A DNA stretch of 64,000 nt from Pseudomonas cerasi (GTDB lineage: Bacteria > Pseudomonadota > Gammaproteobacteria > Pseudomonadales > Pseudomonadaceae). Positions 45,199 through 55,420 of this stretch are shown here, piece after piece. Under the pieces are notes generated by a model that did no database searches, was not told the origin of the DNA, and worked only from the letters and a program-made list of their open reading frames with translations. A program made the translations under genes and the position numbers. The stretch is taken from the NCBI RefSeq assembly GCF_900074915.1, contig NZ_LT222319.1, positions 5,263,501 through 5,327,500 on the forward strand. The letters run 5' to 3'. Position 1 is the stretch's first letter; each line of letters opens with the position of its first letter.

Positions 45199-45669
45199 CT
45201 ATGACAGCCCTGCATCCACCAGCCATTGCTCCAGGCCTTGGAGGTCGGGAATGCGGGCTACGGTTTCGCCGATCTGTACGGCGGCCAGCTCCAGTTCGGC
45301 CAGCGGAACGTCGACGTAGCTCAACTGGCTGTCGACCTTGCACGAGCGCGGGATGCCCTGGGTCAGCAGGGCGATGAACCTGACATCGTTGCGTCCGCCC
45401 AGTGCGTTGAGCACCACGATCCGGGCTCGACCGCCGACACGGGTGCGGCCTCCGCAGGCGGCTTCGAAGCTGAGCAGTGGCAAGGTCAGTTCGCGCCAGC
45501 TGATCGGTCCCAGGTACCACTCGGGGGCGCCCGGCTCTGCGCTGCAATCCTGGTAATCGATCAACTCGGCGACGGCGACGTTAGGCAGCAGCAGATGCCG
45601 GTCACTCAACGGCAGCAGCAGGCCGGTCAGACTGGTCAGCCGGCTGGTCTGGAACGTGCCTTCAGACAT
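45199..45669 (-). CDS. chpC: CheW-like adaptor ChpC of the type IV pilus chemosensory system
   Basis: A 156-residue CheW-domain protein (L-L-P-N-V-A-V-A-E-L-I near residue 29, P-I-S-W-R-E-L-T-L-P-L-L-S-F near 55). CheW proteins couple a receptor to a CheA-type kinase; ChpC is the second adaptor beside PilI in P. aeruginosa. Its start overlaps the end of chpA by eight bases, so translation is coupled. In P. aeruginosa chpB (methylesterase) lies between the two; here there is no room for it. It is the last gene of the cluster; a palindromic repeat follows. Confidence 0.87.
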   Translation of the reverse strand: MSEGTFQTSRLTSLTGLLLPLSDRHLLLPNVAVAELIDYQDCSAEPGAPEWYLGPISWRELTLPLLSFEAACGGRTRVGGRARIVVLNALGGRNDVRFIALLTQGIPRSCKVDSQLSYVDVPLAELELAAVQIGETVARIPDLQGLEQWLVDAGLS

Positions 45670-48600
45670 GCGCCTGGCTCCAGTAAGCGATGCTCTCCAG
45701 CAACACGGTTTCCTGATAGGGCTTGCTCAGGTATTCGTTGACGCCCACTGCCATCGCCCGATCGCGATGCTTCTGGCCCGAGCGAGAGGTGATCATGATG
45801 ATAGGCAGTTCCTTGAGCTGTTCGTCCTGGCGGATCTGGCTGGCCACTTCAAAGCCGTCCATACGCGGCATTTCGATATCGAGCAGCATGATGTCAGGTG
45901 TGTGCTCCTGCAACAGGGTCATGGCATCGACACCGTCCTTGGCAGTCAGTACGTGCATGCCGTGGCGCTCCAGCAAGCGGCTGGTGACTTTGCGCACCGT
46001 CACCGAATCGTCCACCACCATCACCAGCAACGGTCTGGCGTGCTCGGCTTCGTGGTAGGCAGGCGCCAACCATCTGAAAGGCAAGCCCTGCAAGGTACGG
46101 ATCTGCGCCATCAGATCGAGAATCAGCACCACGCGGCCGTCACCCAGAATGGTCGCACCGGAAATGCCCTGCACCCTTGAGAACTGCGTACCAAGGCTCT
46201 TGACCACGATCTCGCGCGAGCCTGCCAGCGCATCGACCTGCACCGCCACCCACTGATCCTGCAGATGCACCAGCAACACCGGCAGCGGCTGCAATTGCCC
46301 GGCCAGTCTGGGCGGGCTGCTGCCCAGCAATTCGCCCAGATAGCGCAACTCGTAACTGCGTCCGCCATATTGATAGCGCGGCGGGGTGGTCTGGTAATAG
46401 CCGTCCAGCTCATTGGCCATGACACGCACGATGCCATCGACGGTATTGAGCGGTACCGCATACTGTTCTTCGCCGCACGTCACCATCAACGCCCGGTTGA
46501 CCGACACCGAAATCGGCAGCCGGATACGGAAGCGAGTGCCCTTGCCCGGCACCGAGTCGATGACCATGGAACCGCCCAGTTGCTTGACCTCGGCGTGCAC
46601 CACATCCATGCCCACACCACGGCCGGAAATCTGGGTGATGATCTCGCTGGTGGAAAACCCCGCCTGCAGAATGAACGGCAACACTTCATGGTCGGACAGA
46701 TCGGCATCCGGGTGGATCATGCCGCGCTTGATGGCCTTGCGACGTACTGCAGCGAGGTCAACGCCAGAGCCATCATCGCTCAGTTCGATGACCATATCGC
46801 CGCCTTCGTACATCAGTTCCAGACTGATATGGCCCTGCTCCGGCTTGCCGGCGGCGATGCGTTTTTCGGTGCTTTCAAGCCCGTGATCGACGGCGTTGCG
46901 CAGCATGTGCTCAAGAGGCGCGACCATTCGCTCCAGCACGTTGCGGTCCATTTCACCGTCGGCATTGCCCACTTCGAAATGGACTTTCTTGTGAAGTTCC
47001 GACGCCACTTGGCGTACCACACGACGCAGGCGTGGCACCAATCGCTCGAACGGCACCATGCGCGTACGCATCAGGCCTTCCTGGAGCTGGGTGTTGACCC
47101 TGGCCTGTTGCGACAGCAGCGTTTCTGCGTCGCGGGCGCGCGCACCGAGGGTTTCCTTGAGGTCCATCAGGTCGGACGCCGATTCGAACAAGGCGCGCGA
47201 CAGTTGCTGTAACTGCGAATGACGGTCCATTTCCAGCGGGTCGAACTCTTCGTAACCCAGCCGCTCGGCCTGGACCTGCTCCCGGCTAAGGATGCGCCCC
47301 TGGGTTTCCATATCGAGACGACGCAATTGGTCGCGCATCCGCTCGATGGTGGTTTCCATCTCGACCAGAGCGATCTGAGAATCAATGATCTGCTGTTCGA
47401 TGCGTCCACGGAAGATGGATGTTTCGCCGGCCAGGTTGACCAGGTCTTCCAGTTGCTCGGCAGGCACCTTGACCATTTCCGGGCCGCTGCGCTCGGCCTC
47501 CCCTTCGGCCACCGGGGCCACGGCGACGACTGACTCCGGACTGACTTCCGGGTCCTGCGCAGCCAGCGGTGCGCCCACCGGCTCATCGGTGGCCAGCCTG
47601 CGAATGCTCTCAATCAGCAAGGTGGCATCAGGCAACGGTTTTTCATTGCGCACGGCATCGAGCATGTCGGCCAGCACATCCTGACCGCTCTGCAACAGGC
47701 CGATCATCAACGGCGCGGGCTGCAGACTTCCGGTGGAAAGCCCCTCGTAAAGCGTCTCCAGCTCGTGAGCGAGGTCGCCTATCGGAGCGATTTCCACCAT
47801 CCGCGCGCCGCCCTTGAGGGTGTGCAGGTCGCGCAGCAGGTTTTCGACTTCCAGCATGTTATGCGGATCGGCCTGCCAACGGGCCAATGCCGCGCCGGAG
47901 CTTTCCATGATGTCGAAACCTTCCTCGAGGAAGACTTCACGCAGCTCGGTGTCATGTTCGGGAAGATCTTCATTGGCCAGCGGCGAGGCCTGCACCTCGG
48001 GCCCGGTGCTCTCGAGCGTGCGGCAGCTGCGCAGCGCTTCGATCAAGGCCGAAGGGTCGCTGAGCGCTTCCTGCCGATACAGTTGCTCGAGCAGAATCGC
48101 CAGATGGTCGTGGCTCTCGTGCAGCAGCTCGGCCAGCGTCGGCGAATGGTTGAAGCGCCGGTCGATCAAGCCTTCGTAGAGGTTTTCCAGTTCGTGGGCC
48201 AGATCGCCCACCTCGCCCACCGCAGCCATCCGCGCACCGCCCTTGAGGGTGTGCAGGTCACGCTGCAACGAGGCCAGCGGCGCAGGGTTTTCTGGGTCGG
48301 CCAGCCAGCGCTGCAACGCTTGACCGGCACTGTCGAGGATATCGACGGCTTCCTCCAGAAATATCTCGACGATTTCGTCGTCCGGACCGGCAACGTCAGT
48401 GTCAGTGTCAGTGTGCCCGGCCTCGTTGGCCAATTGCTCGGTGGCGGCGTTGAGCTCGGTAACGCTCAACGTGCGATGGCCGTCGCTCTTGACCAGCCCG
48501 GTCGCCGACGGGTCAAGCGCCTGATCCAGCAACTGGTTCAAGGCACGCACGCATTCGGGACGCGGCTCGACATCCTGGCCGGCAGCCACCTGATCAAGCA

Positions 48601-51600
48601 TGTTGATCAGCGCTTCGTGAGCATTTTCTGCCACATCGAAAAACCGTTCGCTGACCGCCAGACTGCTTTCCTCGACAGCTCCGTAGAGGTCGAGCAAGGC
48701 TTCGCACAGTTCATCGACCTGCGGCAGGTCGGCCAGATGCGCGCCGTGACCGAGGGTGGTCAGCTCATCGAGCAGCGCGCTCAGTTCCTGACGTTCGCCG
48801 GGGTGCTGCCGCCAGCGCCGCAGGAGGTTTTCCGCATCCAGCACGATGTCCATGCCTTCGGCCAGAAAACTGGCGAGCAGCGTGGGGTTGCGCTTGATCC
48901 GCAGGCCGCTGTCCGACTCGCGCAGCACCACGGTGAGGCGCTCGTTGAGCATCGCCAGGGCGGCCTCGATCAGCGGCGCGGCACCCGGAATATCGGCCAG
49001 CGGCGTGCTGTCGAGTTGCTCGAGGCCCTTGTGCAGCAACGGCTCGGCGCTGCGCAGCAGGACGAGTTCCGGTGAGCCGATATCGATGAGGTTGGCCTTG
49101 TACTCACGCACCAGTTGATCGAGCGGGCTGGCCAGTTCGGCAATCGGCAGCACCCCGGCCATGTGCGCGCTGCCCTTGAGCGTATGCAGCGCACGCAGCA
49201 CCGCGTCGCTGATCGCCGGCGACGCTGATTGTTCGGCGTTGTCGAGGAAGCGGCCGAGGGTGTTCAGATGGCCGAGCGCTTCCTGACGGAAAATCTCCAG
49301 CAACTGTGGATCGAGCGCTTCGGCGGCAACAGGCTCGCCTGCCTCATGATCATCCGCGACCGGCAGCGTCGGCAGCTCCAGCCCATTGGCCAACGCATGG
49401 GCACGGGCCGCCAACAGGTCGACATCGTTACGCTGGCACTGTGCATCTTCGGCAAAGTCGCGGATGACCGACGGCAGCAGCGCCTGCACTTCGCTCATCA
49501 ATTGCTGCACTTCGAGGCCCGGCAGTACGTCGCCTTCCAGCACCCGGTTAAGCAGGTTTTCCACCGCCCAGGCCAGTTCGCTGAGGATCAGTGCACGCAC
49601 CATCCGGCCGCTGCCCTTGAGCGTATGAAACGCACGGCGTACCTCGGTCAGCGCTGTGCTGTCCCAATGGCCGTCGCTGCCAAGCGAGGTGAACCAGCGC
49701 GGCAGGTACTCGCGCAGCGCGTCGAGCACCTCGTCGGCCTCTTCGAGAAACACATCGCGCAACTCGTCGTCCACCGCCTCTTCCCCGGCCGCGGGCGGCA
49801 ACAGGCTGGTGGGTACGTTACGGGCGGGAGGGTTGACGGCCGAGACCGGGCTGGCGAGGACCTGGGCAATAGTCTGCGTGGGGCTGACCAGCGCCTTGCG
49901 GTCATCCAGCTCCAGCAACTCGTCCTGAGTGATGATCTCTTCGAGCAACGGCACTTCGAGAGTGTCCGCAGCGGGCGTATAGCCCAGCCGTGCCAGGCTT
50001 TGCTGGGCCATGTCGAGTACCTGGTCACCCGGCGCCTGATGGTCTTCGAGCATGCGCTCCAGGTAATACTCGATGCCGGTGATGGTGTCGGCCAGGCAAT
50101 CGAGCTGAACCCAGGTGGGACGGGTTTCGTCCACCAGCAGGTGTTCCTGAATGTATTCGTTACAAGCGGCCAGCAGGCTGGCAGCTCGGGCCAGCGGGAT
50201 CATCGCCAGCGCACCCCGTACCTGCACGATCAGCGCGCACAGCGGATCGAGCCGCTGCCGGTCCCACTCGCCGTCGATGTAATCGAGGATCACGTCCTTG
50301 GCCTGCTGCAACACCGTGCGGGCTTCGCGAATCACCAGTTGATGAATCTGCGTCAGGTCGGTAGTCGGCAGGCGGCTTTCCTCGCGGCTGACCTGCTCGT
50401 GACTGCCGGCCATGCCGGCAAGGGTCGATTCGACGTAGAGCAAGGCACCCGCGACATCCATCAGCGCAGCGTCGCTGGGCTCGCGCTGCCCCTGCGCCAG
50501 ACCGAGCACCACAGACAACTGATCGATGATCACCTTGCGCGGCTGGCCGAAACCCAGCACCGCCAGGGTATCGGCAATCTGCCGCAAAGGCGGCAGCAAC
50601 GCGTTGAGCTCGCTGACATGCTGACGGTCGCCGCGCACGAACACGTCGAGCCGCTCCTTGACCCTGACCAGCCCTTCACACAAGGCGACGATCACCGAAC
50701 GCATGGCGTCACGGTCCGGACCGGCCATGCGGGCGCGCTCTTCATTGACCACATCGTTGCCGGGCAAGGCATCGGCCAGCGCGTACTGGTCCTTGAGGTC
50801 GAGCATCTTCGGCGCCAGGCTGTCGGACTTGGCGATATAGAACAGCAGGCTTTTCAACAGCTCTTCGGGGGCGGGCTGGTTGATGCCGGTGACGCCCTGC
50901 TCGGCCAGACGCTTGAGTTCCTTGTCGGCGTCCTTCAGCAGACTGCGCAGCGCCGGGCTGTTGGTGAAGTTGCCGTTGAGCATGGTTTCGACCAGTGCCG
51001 AGGCGATCCGCCAGAGCGCACCGAGCGGCGCGTCTTCGCACAACTGTTCAAGCCGGGCAAACACCTTGGCCATGTAGCCGAGCTGGGTCTGCACGCCCTG
51101 CTCACGCATCAGGCCGGCCAGCGCCGCCTGCAGGGTCTGGCGCAGCTTGCGCAGCAGGTTGGGCAATTCCGGGGTATTGCGCCGCGCCAGCTCCTCGTCA
51201 TCAAGCGGCGGCACGACGACCAGTTGCGGGGCGAACAGGCTGGTTTCCGAGAGCAGACTTTCGCCCCGCGCACTGCGCAGGTCATTGAGCAATGGCAAGA
51301 CCACCAGCGGCAGGTCGCGGCGCGCGGAATGAATGCGCTCCAGGTAAACCGGCAACTGGCTCATGGCCTGGATCAACAGTTGCTCGGACTCGATCGGATG
51401 GCTGACGCGGTTCTGCTGGACCGCCAGCGCCAGTTGCTCGATTTCCTCGGCCAGCAACGCGGCGCCGTAGAACTCGATCATCTGCAGGCTACCGTGAACC
51501 TGATGCACCAGGTTCAGGCACTCGGCCATCGCTGCAGCGTTGGTCGGGTCTTCGATGAACGGGTCCAGCGCCTGTCGGGCCTGGCGCAGCGTTTCGGCGA

Positions 51601-51649
51601 TCTCGCCCTTCAGCCACTCAAGAGCTACGTAATCGTGACGATCAGCCAT
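45662..51649 (-). CDS. chpA: ChpA hybrid histidine kinase with multiple Hpt domains
   Basis: The central kinase of the Pil-Chp system that controls type IV pilus extension and retraction and cAMP level. The 1995 residues comprise an N-terminal phosphotransfer-like region without the H-x-x-K-G motif, then four clear Hpt sites: H-T-L-K-G at His675, His822, His1133 and His1276. A CheA kinase core follows (D-H-G-L-E-S near 1600, D-D-G-S-G-V-D), then a CheW-like domain and a C-terminal receiver with phospho-acceptor Asp1924 (L-L-D-I-E-M-P). P. aeruginosa ChpA, as I recall, has about 2470 residues and more phosphotransfer sites, so this version is shorter. The gene starts 47 bases after pilJ; there is no pilK between. 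Confidence 0.94.
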   Translation of the reverse strand: MADRHDYVALEWLKGEIAETLRQARQALDPFIEDPTNAAAMAECLNLVHQVHGSLQMIEFYGAALLAEEIEQLALAVQQNRVSHPIESEQLLIQAMSQLPVYLERIHSARRDLPLVVLPLLNDLRSARGESLLSETSLFAPQLVVVPPLDDEELARRNTPELPNLLRKLRQTLQAALAGLMREQGVQTQLGYMAKVFARLEQLCEDAPLGALWRIASALVETMLNGNFTNSPALRSLLKDADKELKRLAEQGVTGINQPAPEELLKSLLFYIAKSDSLAPKMLDLKDQYALADALPGNDVVNEERARMAGPDRDAMRSVIVALCEGLVRVKERLDVFVRGDRQHVSELNALLPPLRQIADTLAVLGFGQPRKVIIDQLSVVLGLAQGQREPSDAALMDVAGALLYVESTLAGMAGSHEQVSREESRLPTTDLTQIHQLVIREARTVLQQAKDVILDYIDGEWDRQRLDPLCALIVQVRGALAMIPLARAASLLAACNEYIQEHLLVDETRPTWVQLDCLADTITGIEYYLERMLEDHQAPGDQVLDMAQQSLARLGYTPAADTLEVPLLEEIITQDELLELDDRKALVSPTQTIAQVLASPVSAVNPPARNVPTSLLPPAAGEEAVDDELRDVFLEEADEVLDALREYLPRWFTSLGSDGHWDSTALTEVRRAFHTLKGSGRMVRALILSELAWAVENLLNRVLEGDVLPGLEVQQLMSEVQALLPSVIRDFAEDAQCQRNDVDLLAARAHALANGLELPTLPVADDHEAGEPVAAEALDPQLLEIFRQEALGHLNTLGRFLDNAEQSASPAISDAVLRALHTLKGSAHMAGVLPIAELASPLDQLVREYKANLIDIGSPELVLLRSAEPLLHKGLEQLDSTPLADIPGAAPLIEAALAMLNERLTVVLRESDSGLRIKRNPTLLASFLAEGMDIVLDAENLLRRWRQHPGERQELSALLDELTTLGHGAHLADLPQVDELCEALLDLYGAVEESSLAVSERFFDVAENAHEALINMLDQVAAGQDVEPRPECVRALNQLLDQALDPSATGLVKSDGHRTLSVTELNAATEQLANEAGHTDTDTDVAGPDDEIVEIFLEEAVDILDSAGQALQRWLADPENPAPLASLQRDLHTLKGGARMAAVGEVGDLAHELENLYEGLIDRRFNHSPTLAELLHESHDHLAILLEQLYRQEALSDPSALIEALRSCRTLESTGPEVQASPLANEDLPEHDTELREVFLEEGFDIMESSGAALARWQADPHNMLEVENLLRDLHTLKGGARMVEIAPIGDLAHELETLYEGLSTGSLQPAPLMIGLLQSGQDVLADMLDAVRNEKPLPDATLLIESIRRLATDEPVGAPLAAQDPEVSPESVVAVAPVAEGEAERSGPEMVKVPAEQLEDLVNLAGETSIFRGRIEQQIIDSQIALVEMETTIERMRDQLRRLDMETQGRILSREQVQAERLGYEEFDPLEMDRHSQLQQLSRALFESASDLMDLKETLGARARDAETLLSQQARVNTQLQEGLMRTRMVPFERLVPRLRRVVRQVASELHKKVHFEVGNADGEMDRNVLERMVAPLEHMLRNAVDHGLESTEKRIAAGKPEQGHISLELMYEGGDMVIELSDDGSGVDLAAVRRKAIKRGMIHPDADLSDHEVLPFILQAGFSTSEIITQISGRGVGMDVVHAEVKQLGGSMVIDSVPGKGTRFRIRLPISVSVNRALMVTCGEEQYAVPLNTVDGIVRVMANELDGYYQTTPPRYQYGGRSYELRYLGELLGSSPPRLAGQLQPLPVLLVHLQDQWVAVQVDALAGSREIVVKSLGTQFSRVQGISGATILGDGRVVLILDLMAQIRTLQGLPFRWLAPAYHEAEHARPLLVMVVDDSVTVRKVTSRLLERHGMHVLTAKDGVDAMTLLQEHTPDIMLLDIEMPRMDGFEVASQIRQDEQLKELPIIMITSRSGQKHRDRAMAVGVNEYLSKPYQETVLLESIAYWSQAHV

Positions 51650-51696
51650 GACGAGTACCGTCCGTTACCCAATCAAGGTTGTTCATGTGCGGTACA

Positions 51697-53739
51697 TCAT
51701 CCGGCTTTCTTCGATGACGGCAGGGCAAAGCCCGATACCGAGCGCCGCATTTCGCTGGCCATTTTCGCCAGGTTGCCTATGCTTTCGGCGGTGGCCGATG
51801 TGCCCGAGGTGGTCTGCGAAGTGGTCTGCTGAATGACGGTCATGATCTGAGAAATCTGCCCGGCAGACTCGGCCTGTTGGTGGGCGGCATCGGTGATACT
51901 TTCGATCAGCTCGGCCAGCACTCTGGACACCCCTTCGATTTCGCCCAGCGCCACCCCGGCGTCCTGCGCCAGCCGGGCACCGCGCACCACTTCGCTGGTG
52001 GTCTGCTCCATGGAGATAACCGCCTCGTTGGTGTCGTTCTGGATGGCCCGGACCAGCGTTTCGATCTGCTTGGTCGCAGACGACGAACGCTCGGCCAGCC
52101 GTTGTACTTCGTCGGCTACCACGGCAAACCCTCGTCCGGCATCACCGGCCATCGACGCCTGAATGGCGGCGTTGAGGGCCAGAATATTGGTCTGGTCGGC
52201 AATGTCGTCAATCAGGCTGACGATGTCGCCAATCTCCTGTGACGACTCGCCCAGACGCTTGATGCGCTTGGAGGTGTCCTGAATCTGCTCGCGAATGTTG
52301 TCCATGCCATGAATGGTGTTTTGCACCACCTCGTTGCCTTTATTGGCTATCGTCACGGAGCGCTCCGCCACGGCCGAGGACTCCGAGGCGTTGGTCGAAA
52401 CCTGATCGATGGACGCCGCCATGTCGTTGATCGCTGTCGACGCCGCACTGATCTGCAACGCCTGGTGCTCTGAAGCAGCCGACAATTGCATGGCCGTCGC
52501 CTGGGTTTCGGTCACCGCAGCCGCTACCTGCTCGGCAGTCAGGTTGATGGTCACCACCAGCTCGCGCAACTGGTCGATGGAGTAATTGATGGAGTCGGCA
52601 ATCGCCCCGGTGAAGTCCTCGGTCACCGAGGCCGTGACCGTCAGGTCGCCATCGGCGAGGTTCTCGATCTCGTCCAGCAGACGCATGATCGCCGTCTGGT
52701 TGCGTTCGCTCTTCTGCGCAGTTTCGCGCAACTGGCGATTGGTCTCGCGCACCATGACCAAACCGATGAGGATGATCGACGCCAGCGCCAGCAAGCCCAG
52801 CACATAGCCGCCGACGGTGTTCATGGTGCGGCGCTTGGCAAGGTTTTCCAGGCTGTTGGCGAGTACCGAGGTTTCATCCAGCAGGGTCTGTGAGGTGTTG
52901 AAGATGTTGCCCGAGGCCTCGCGCACCTGATACAGCTCGGGCGAGGTTTCGAGAATCTCGTCCACCGAGCCGGAGACGAATTCGAACAGCTCGGCGATCT
53001 CCGCCAGCCGCGCGCGCGCATCGCGGTCCTCGACCTGGGATATGCGCAGCGTGGCGTTGCCCTCCAGCATGCCGTTGAGCACACGACCAAACTGGCTGGC
53101 ATCGCGACCAAAGGCGTCGGCGGCCTGCACAGCCGTTTCATCACCGGCCAGCACGGTGTTGACCGAGCCGAGAATTCGTTCTGCGAGCAGCGCCTGGCGT
53201 TGCGCAACCACCACCTGTGCGGCGGGCGCACGGCTTTGCAGCAGACTCTCGACGACTTTCTCGTATTCGGCCTGCAATTGCGGAATGGTTTCGGCCAGCG
53301 TTGCCGCCACCTGATGCAGCGACAGAACGGTCTGTTCGCTGGCCAGAATCACGTCGGTGCTCTTGCGCAGCCCTTCCCAGTCACGTTGCACGGTGCGCAA
53401 TTCGTCGCGTATCAGGTCGGGGGCCGCAGGCAGGCCGGTGGCCGGGTCGCCTTTTCTCAGATAGCCCCAGCGCACGTCGAAATCATTGCGCGCATCGGCC
53501 AGCAACTTGAACGCCTGGGTTTTGCCGGCAGCCGCTTCGGTGGCGTTTTTCGCGATGCGTTGCGACAGGACGCGCAGCTCACCGGCATGCCCGATGTACT
53601 GTTTGTCGTAGTTGGACTGAGTGTTGAGGTAAGCGAAGTTGGCGAACAGCAACATGATGAAAACGATAAGCGCCACGAACAGCAGAATAATCTGCGTCCG
53701 GCTTCTTGCGCCTTCCCTTGACCGGTCTGTACTACTCAT
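51697..53739 (-). CDS. pilJ: PilJ methyl-accepting chemoreceptor for twitching
   Basis: A 680-residue inner-membrane receptor with two membrane segments (about 18-40 and 315-335), a periplasmic part holding two PilJ-type four-helix units, a HAMP-like linker and a cytoplasmic signalling hairpin (A-D-Q-T-N-I-L-A-L-N-A-A-I-Q-A-S-M-A-G-D). The hairpin tip is slightly different from the usual E-A-A-R-A-G-E. PilJ senses pilus state and surface contact and feeds ChpA. No methyltransferase gene (pilK) is present beside it, so adaptation by methylation is doubtful here. It comes 50 bases after pilI. Confidence 0.94.
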   Translation of the reverse strand: MSSTDRSREGARSRTQIILLFVALIVFIMLLFANFAYLNTQSNYDKQYIGHAGELRVLSQRIAKNATEAAAGKTQAFKLLADARNDFDVRWGYLRKGDPATGLPAAPDLIRDELRTVQRDWEGLRKSTDVILASEQTVLSLHQVAATLAETIPQLQAEYEKVVESLLQSRAPAAQVVVAQRQALLAERILGSVNTVLAGDETAVQAADAFGRDASQFGRVLNGMLEGNATLRISQVEDRDARARLAEIAELFEFVSGSVDEILETSPELYQVREASGNIFNTSQTLLDETSVLANSLENLAKRRTMNTVGGYVLGLLALASIILIGLVMVRETNRQLRETAQKSERNQTAIMRLLDEIENLADGDLTVTASVTEDFTGAIADSINYSIDQLRELVVTINLTAEQVAAAVTETQATAMQLSAASEHQALQISAASTAINDMAASIDQVSTNASESSAVAERSVTIANKGNEVVQNTIHGMDNIREQIQDTSKRIKRLGESSQEIGDIVSLIDDIADQTNILALNAAIQASMAGDAGRGFAVVADEVQRLAERSSSATKQIETLVRAIQNDTNEAVISMEQTTSEVVRGARLAQDAGVALGEIEGVSRVLAELIESITDAAHQQAESAGQISQIMTVIQQTTSQTTSGTSATAESIGNLAKMASEMRRSVSGFALPSSKKAG

Positions 53740-53789
53740 TAATCAGGCCCCCGCCTGGATCAATTGTGAAACACACCAGGCCCGACATG

Positions 53790-54329
53790 CTAGGAAGCCA
53801 GGTCCATGAACTCCGCAGACTGCACCAGCGCCCACGGGCTGAAGATCTGCCACGCCTGTTCGCGGATAAACTGCCCGCGCAGGAACGGCACCATACGCTG
53901 ATCCATGTCCTGCGGGGTCTGGGGTATGAGGCTCAACTGACTGAAACGTTGCATGCCGAACACTTCATCGACCAGCAGACCGGCAAATACATCATGGTGC
54001 TCGACCACCAGCACGCGTCGCTGTTTGCGCACCGGCACCAGTTCGTGGCCGAAAAACCCGCACAGATCCATGAGTGGCAACAAGCGACCGCGCAGGTTGG
54101 CGATACCCGCCACCCAGAACTTCACACCGGGCATTACCGCATGATGGGGTTCGTGAAGGATTTCGGCGATCTCGCCGATCGGCGCTACAAACCGTTGCTC
54201 GCCCATGCGAAAGCCGATACCGACCCAGTCCTGCTGATGGGCTTCCTGCAGCGGCAGGCCCGCCGCCAGCGAACGACAGCGTCGATCCATATCCAGAAGC
54301 AGTTCAAAAGCGGTGCGCGGCTCGGCCAT
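53790..54329 (-). CDS. pilI: PilI CheW-like adaptor
   Basis: A 179-residue CheW-domain protein linking PilJ to ChpA (F-V-A-P-I-G-E-I-A-E-I near residue 47; I-A-N-L-R-G-R-L-L-P-L-M-D near 75; L-V-D-E-V-F-G-M near 117). These blocks form the two five-strand barrels of CheW. It sits 14 bases after pilH in the pilG-pilH-pilI-pilJ order and is cytoplasmic. Confidence 0.92.
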   Translation of the reverse strand: MAEPRTAFELLLDMDRRCRSLAAGLPLQEAHQQDWVGIGFRMGEQRFVAPIGEIAEILHEPHHAVMPGVKFWVAGIANLRGRLLPLMDLCGFFGHELVPVRKQRRVLVVEHHDVFAGLLVDEVFGMQRFSQLSLIPQTPQDMDQRMVPFLRGQFIREQAWQIFSPWALVQSAEFMDLAS

Positions 54330-54343
54330 GGCGATTCCGGCAA

Positions 54344-54709
54344 TCAGCCGGCCAGCACCGCATTCAGGGTTTTCATCAGGGTTTCTTCGTCCACCGGCTT
54401 GGTCAGGTAATCGCGTGCGCCCTGACGTTTGCCCCAGACCTTGTCGGTCTCCTGATCCTTGGTGGTAATCATGATCACCGGGATCATGCTGGTGTCGGCA
54501 TCCTTGGTCAGCTGACGCGTGGCCTGAAAGCCGTTAAGCCCCGGCATGACGATGTCCATCAGCACGGCATCGGGCTTTTCCTGACGGGCCAGGGCCACGC
54601 CATCAGCGCCGTTTTCGGCCTTGAGCACTTCATGACCGTGCTTTTCCAGCATGCCGGTGAGTTTGTACATTTCAGTCGGCGAGTCATCGACGATCAATAT
54701 TCGAGCCAT
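54344..54709 (-). CDS. pilH: PilH single-domain response regulator
   Basis: A 121-residue CheY-like receiver: I-L-I-V-D-D-S-P-T-E (acidic pocket), A-V-L-M-D-I-V-M-P with the phospho-acceptor near residue 52, and L-T-K-P-V-D-E. There is no output domain. In P. aeruginosa PilH opposes PilG, favouring pilus retraction and lowering cAMP. It follows pilG by 46 bases. Confidence 0.92.
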   Translation of the reverse strand: MARILIVDDSPTEMYKLTGMLEKHGHEVLKAENGADGVALARQEKPDAVLMDIVMPGLNGFQATRQLTKDADTSMIPVIMITTKDQETDKVWGKRQGARDYLTKPVDEETLMKTLNAVLAG

Positions 54710-54755
54710 GGGTGTTCCCCGTCAGATTACGAGCGCGCTACATCAGGCGCGGGCG

Positions 54756-55166
54756 TCATGATATGTGTTGTTCTGCTGCAACGAAGCCCGGCACATGAGC
54801 CTTGATCGCGCTGAGCAGTTCTTCCTTGCTGAAAGGCTTGGTCAAAAACTGATCGGAACCGACAATCCGCCCCTTGGCCTTGTCGAACAGGCCGTCCTTG
54901 GAGGACAGCATGATGACCGGCGTCGACTTGAATGCCCGGTTGTTCTTGATCAGCGCGCAGGTCTGATAACCGTCCAGACGCGGCATCATGATATCGACGA
55001 ATATGATTCGCGGGTGGTTATCGGCAATCTTGGCCAGCGCGTCGAAACCGTCTATCGCAGTGATGACTTCACAGCCTGCGTTCTTGAGCAGCGTTTCGGC
55101 GGTGCGGCGGATGGTCTTCGAATCATCGATGACCATGACTTTCAGGGCGGAGGCGTGTTGTTCCAT
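54756..55166 (-). CDS. pilG: PilG single-domain response regulator
   Basis: A 136-residue CheY-like receiver: V-M-V-I-D-D-S-K-T-I-R near residue 10, I-I-F-V-D-I-M-M-P-R-L-D-G with the phospho-acceptor near residue 58, and F-L-T-K-P-F. PilG is the ChpA output that promotes pilus extension and CyaB activity in P. aeruginosa. First gene of the Chp cluster; its promoter should lie in the 254-base divergent gap before gshB, but no clear box could be fixed. Confidence 0.93.
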   Translation of the reverse strand: MEQHASALKVMVIDDSKTIRRTAETLLKNAGCEVITAIDGFDALAKIADNHPRIIFVDIMMPRLDGYQTCALIKNNRAFKSTPVIMLSSKDGLFDKAKGRIVGSDQFLTKPFSKEELLSAIKAHVPGFVAAEQHIS

Positions 55167-55420
55167 AGCTGCTCTTCCATCGCCGCAGCGAATTTTTGCG
55201 CATTCTGCGAGGCACTGGGAGCCTGACGGTATCGCTTCGTTGACCCACTGGGACCGAAGACCGGATGCCGAGCCTTTTTAGCACACTCTCCAGACGCAAT
55301 CCATAAAGTGCACCTTGGCGCATCGCGGCAGGCCTGCCCCTTGACCGGGAGCAATCGGAGCGCCACCCTGATGCCAATTTTACGGCCGTTGCGGCCCTTA
55401 CCGATCAGAGGATATTGCCC

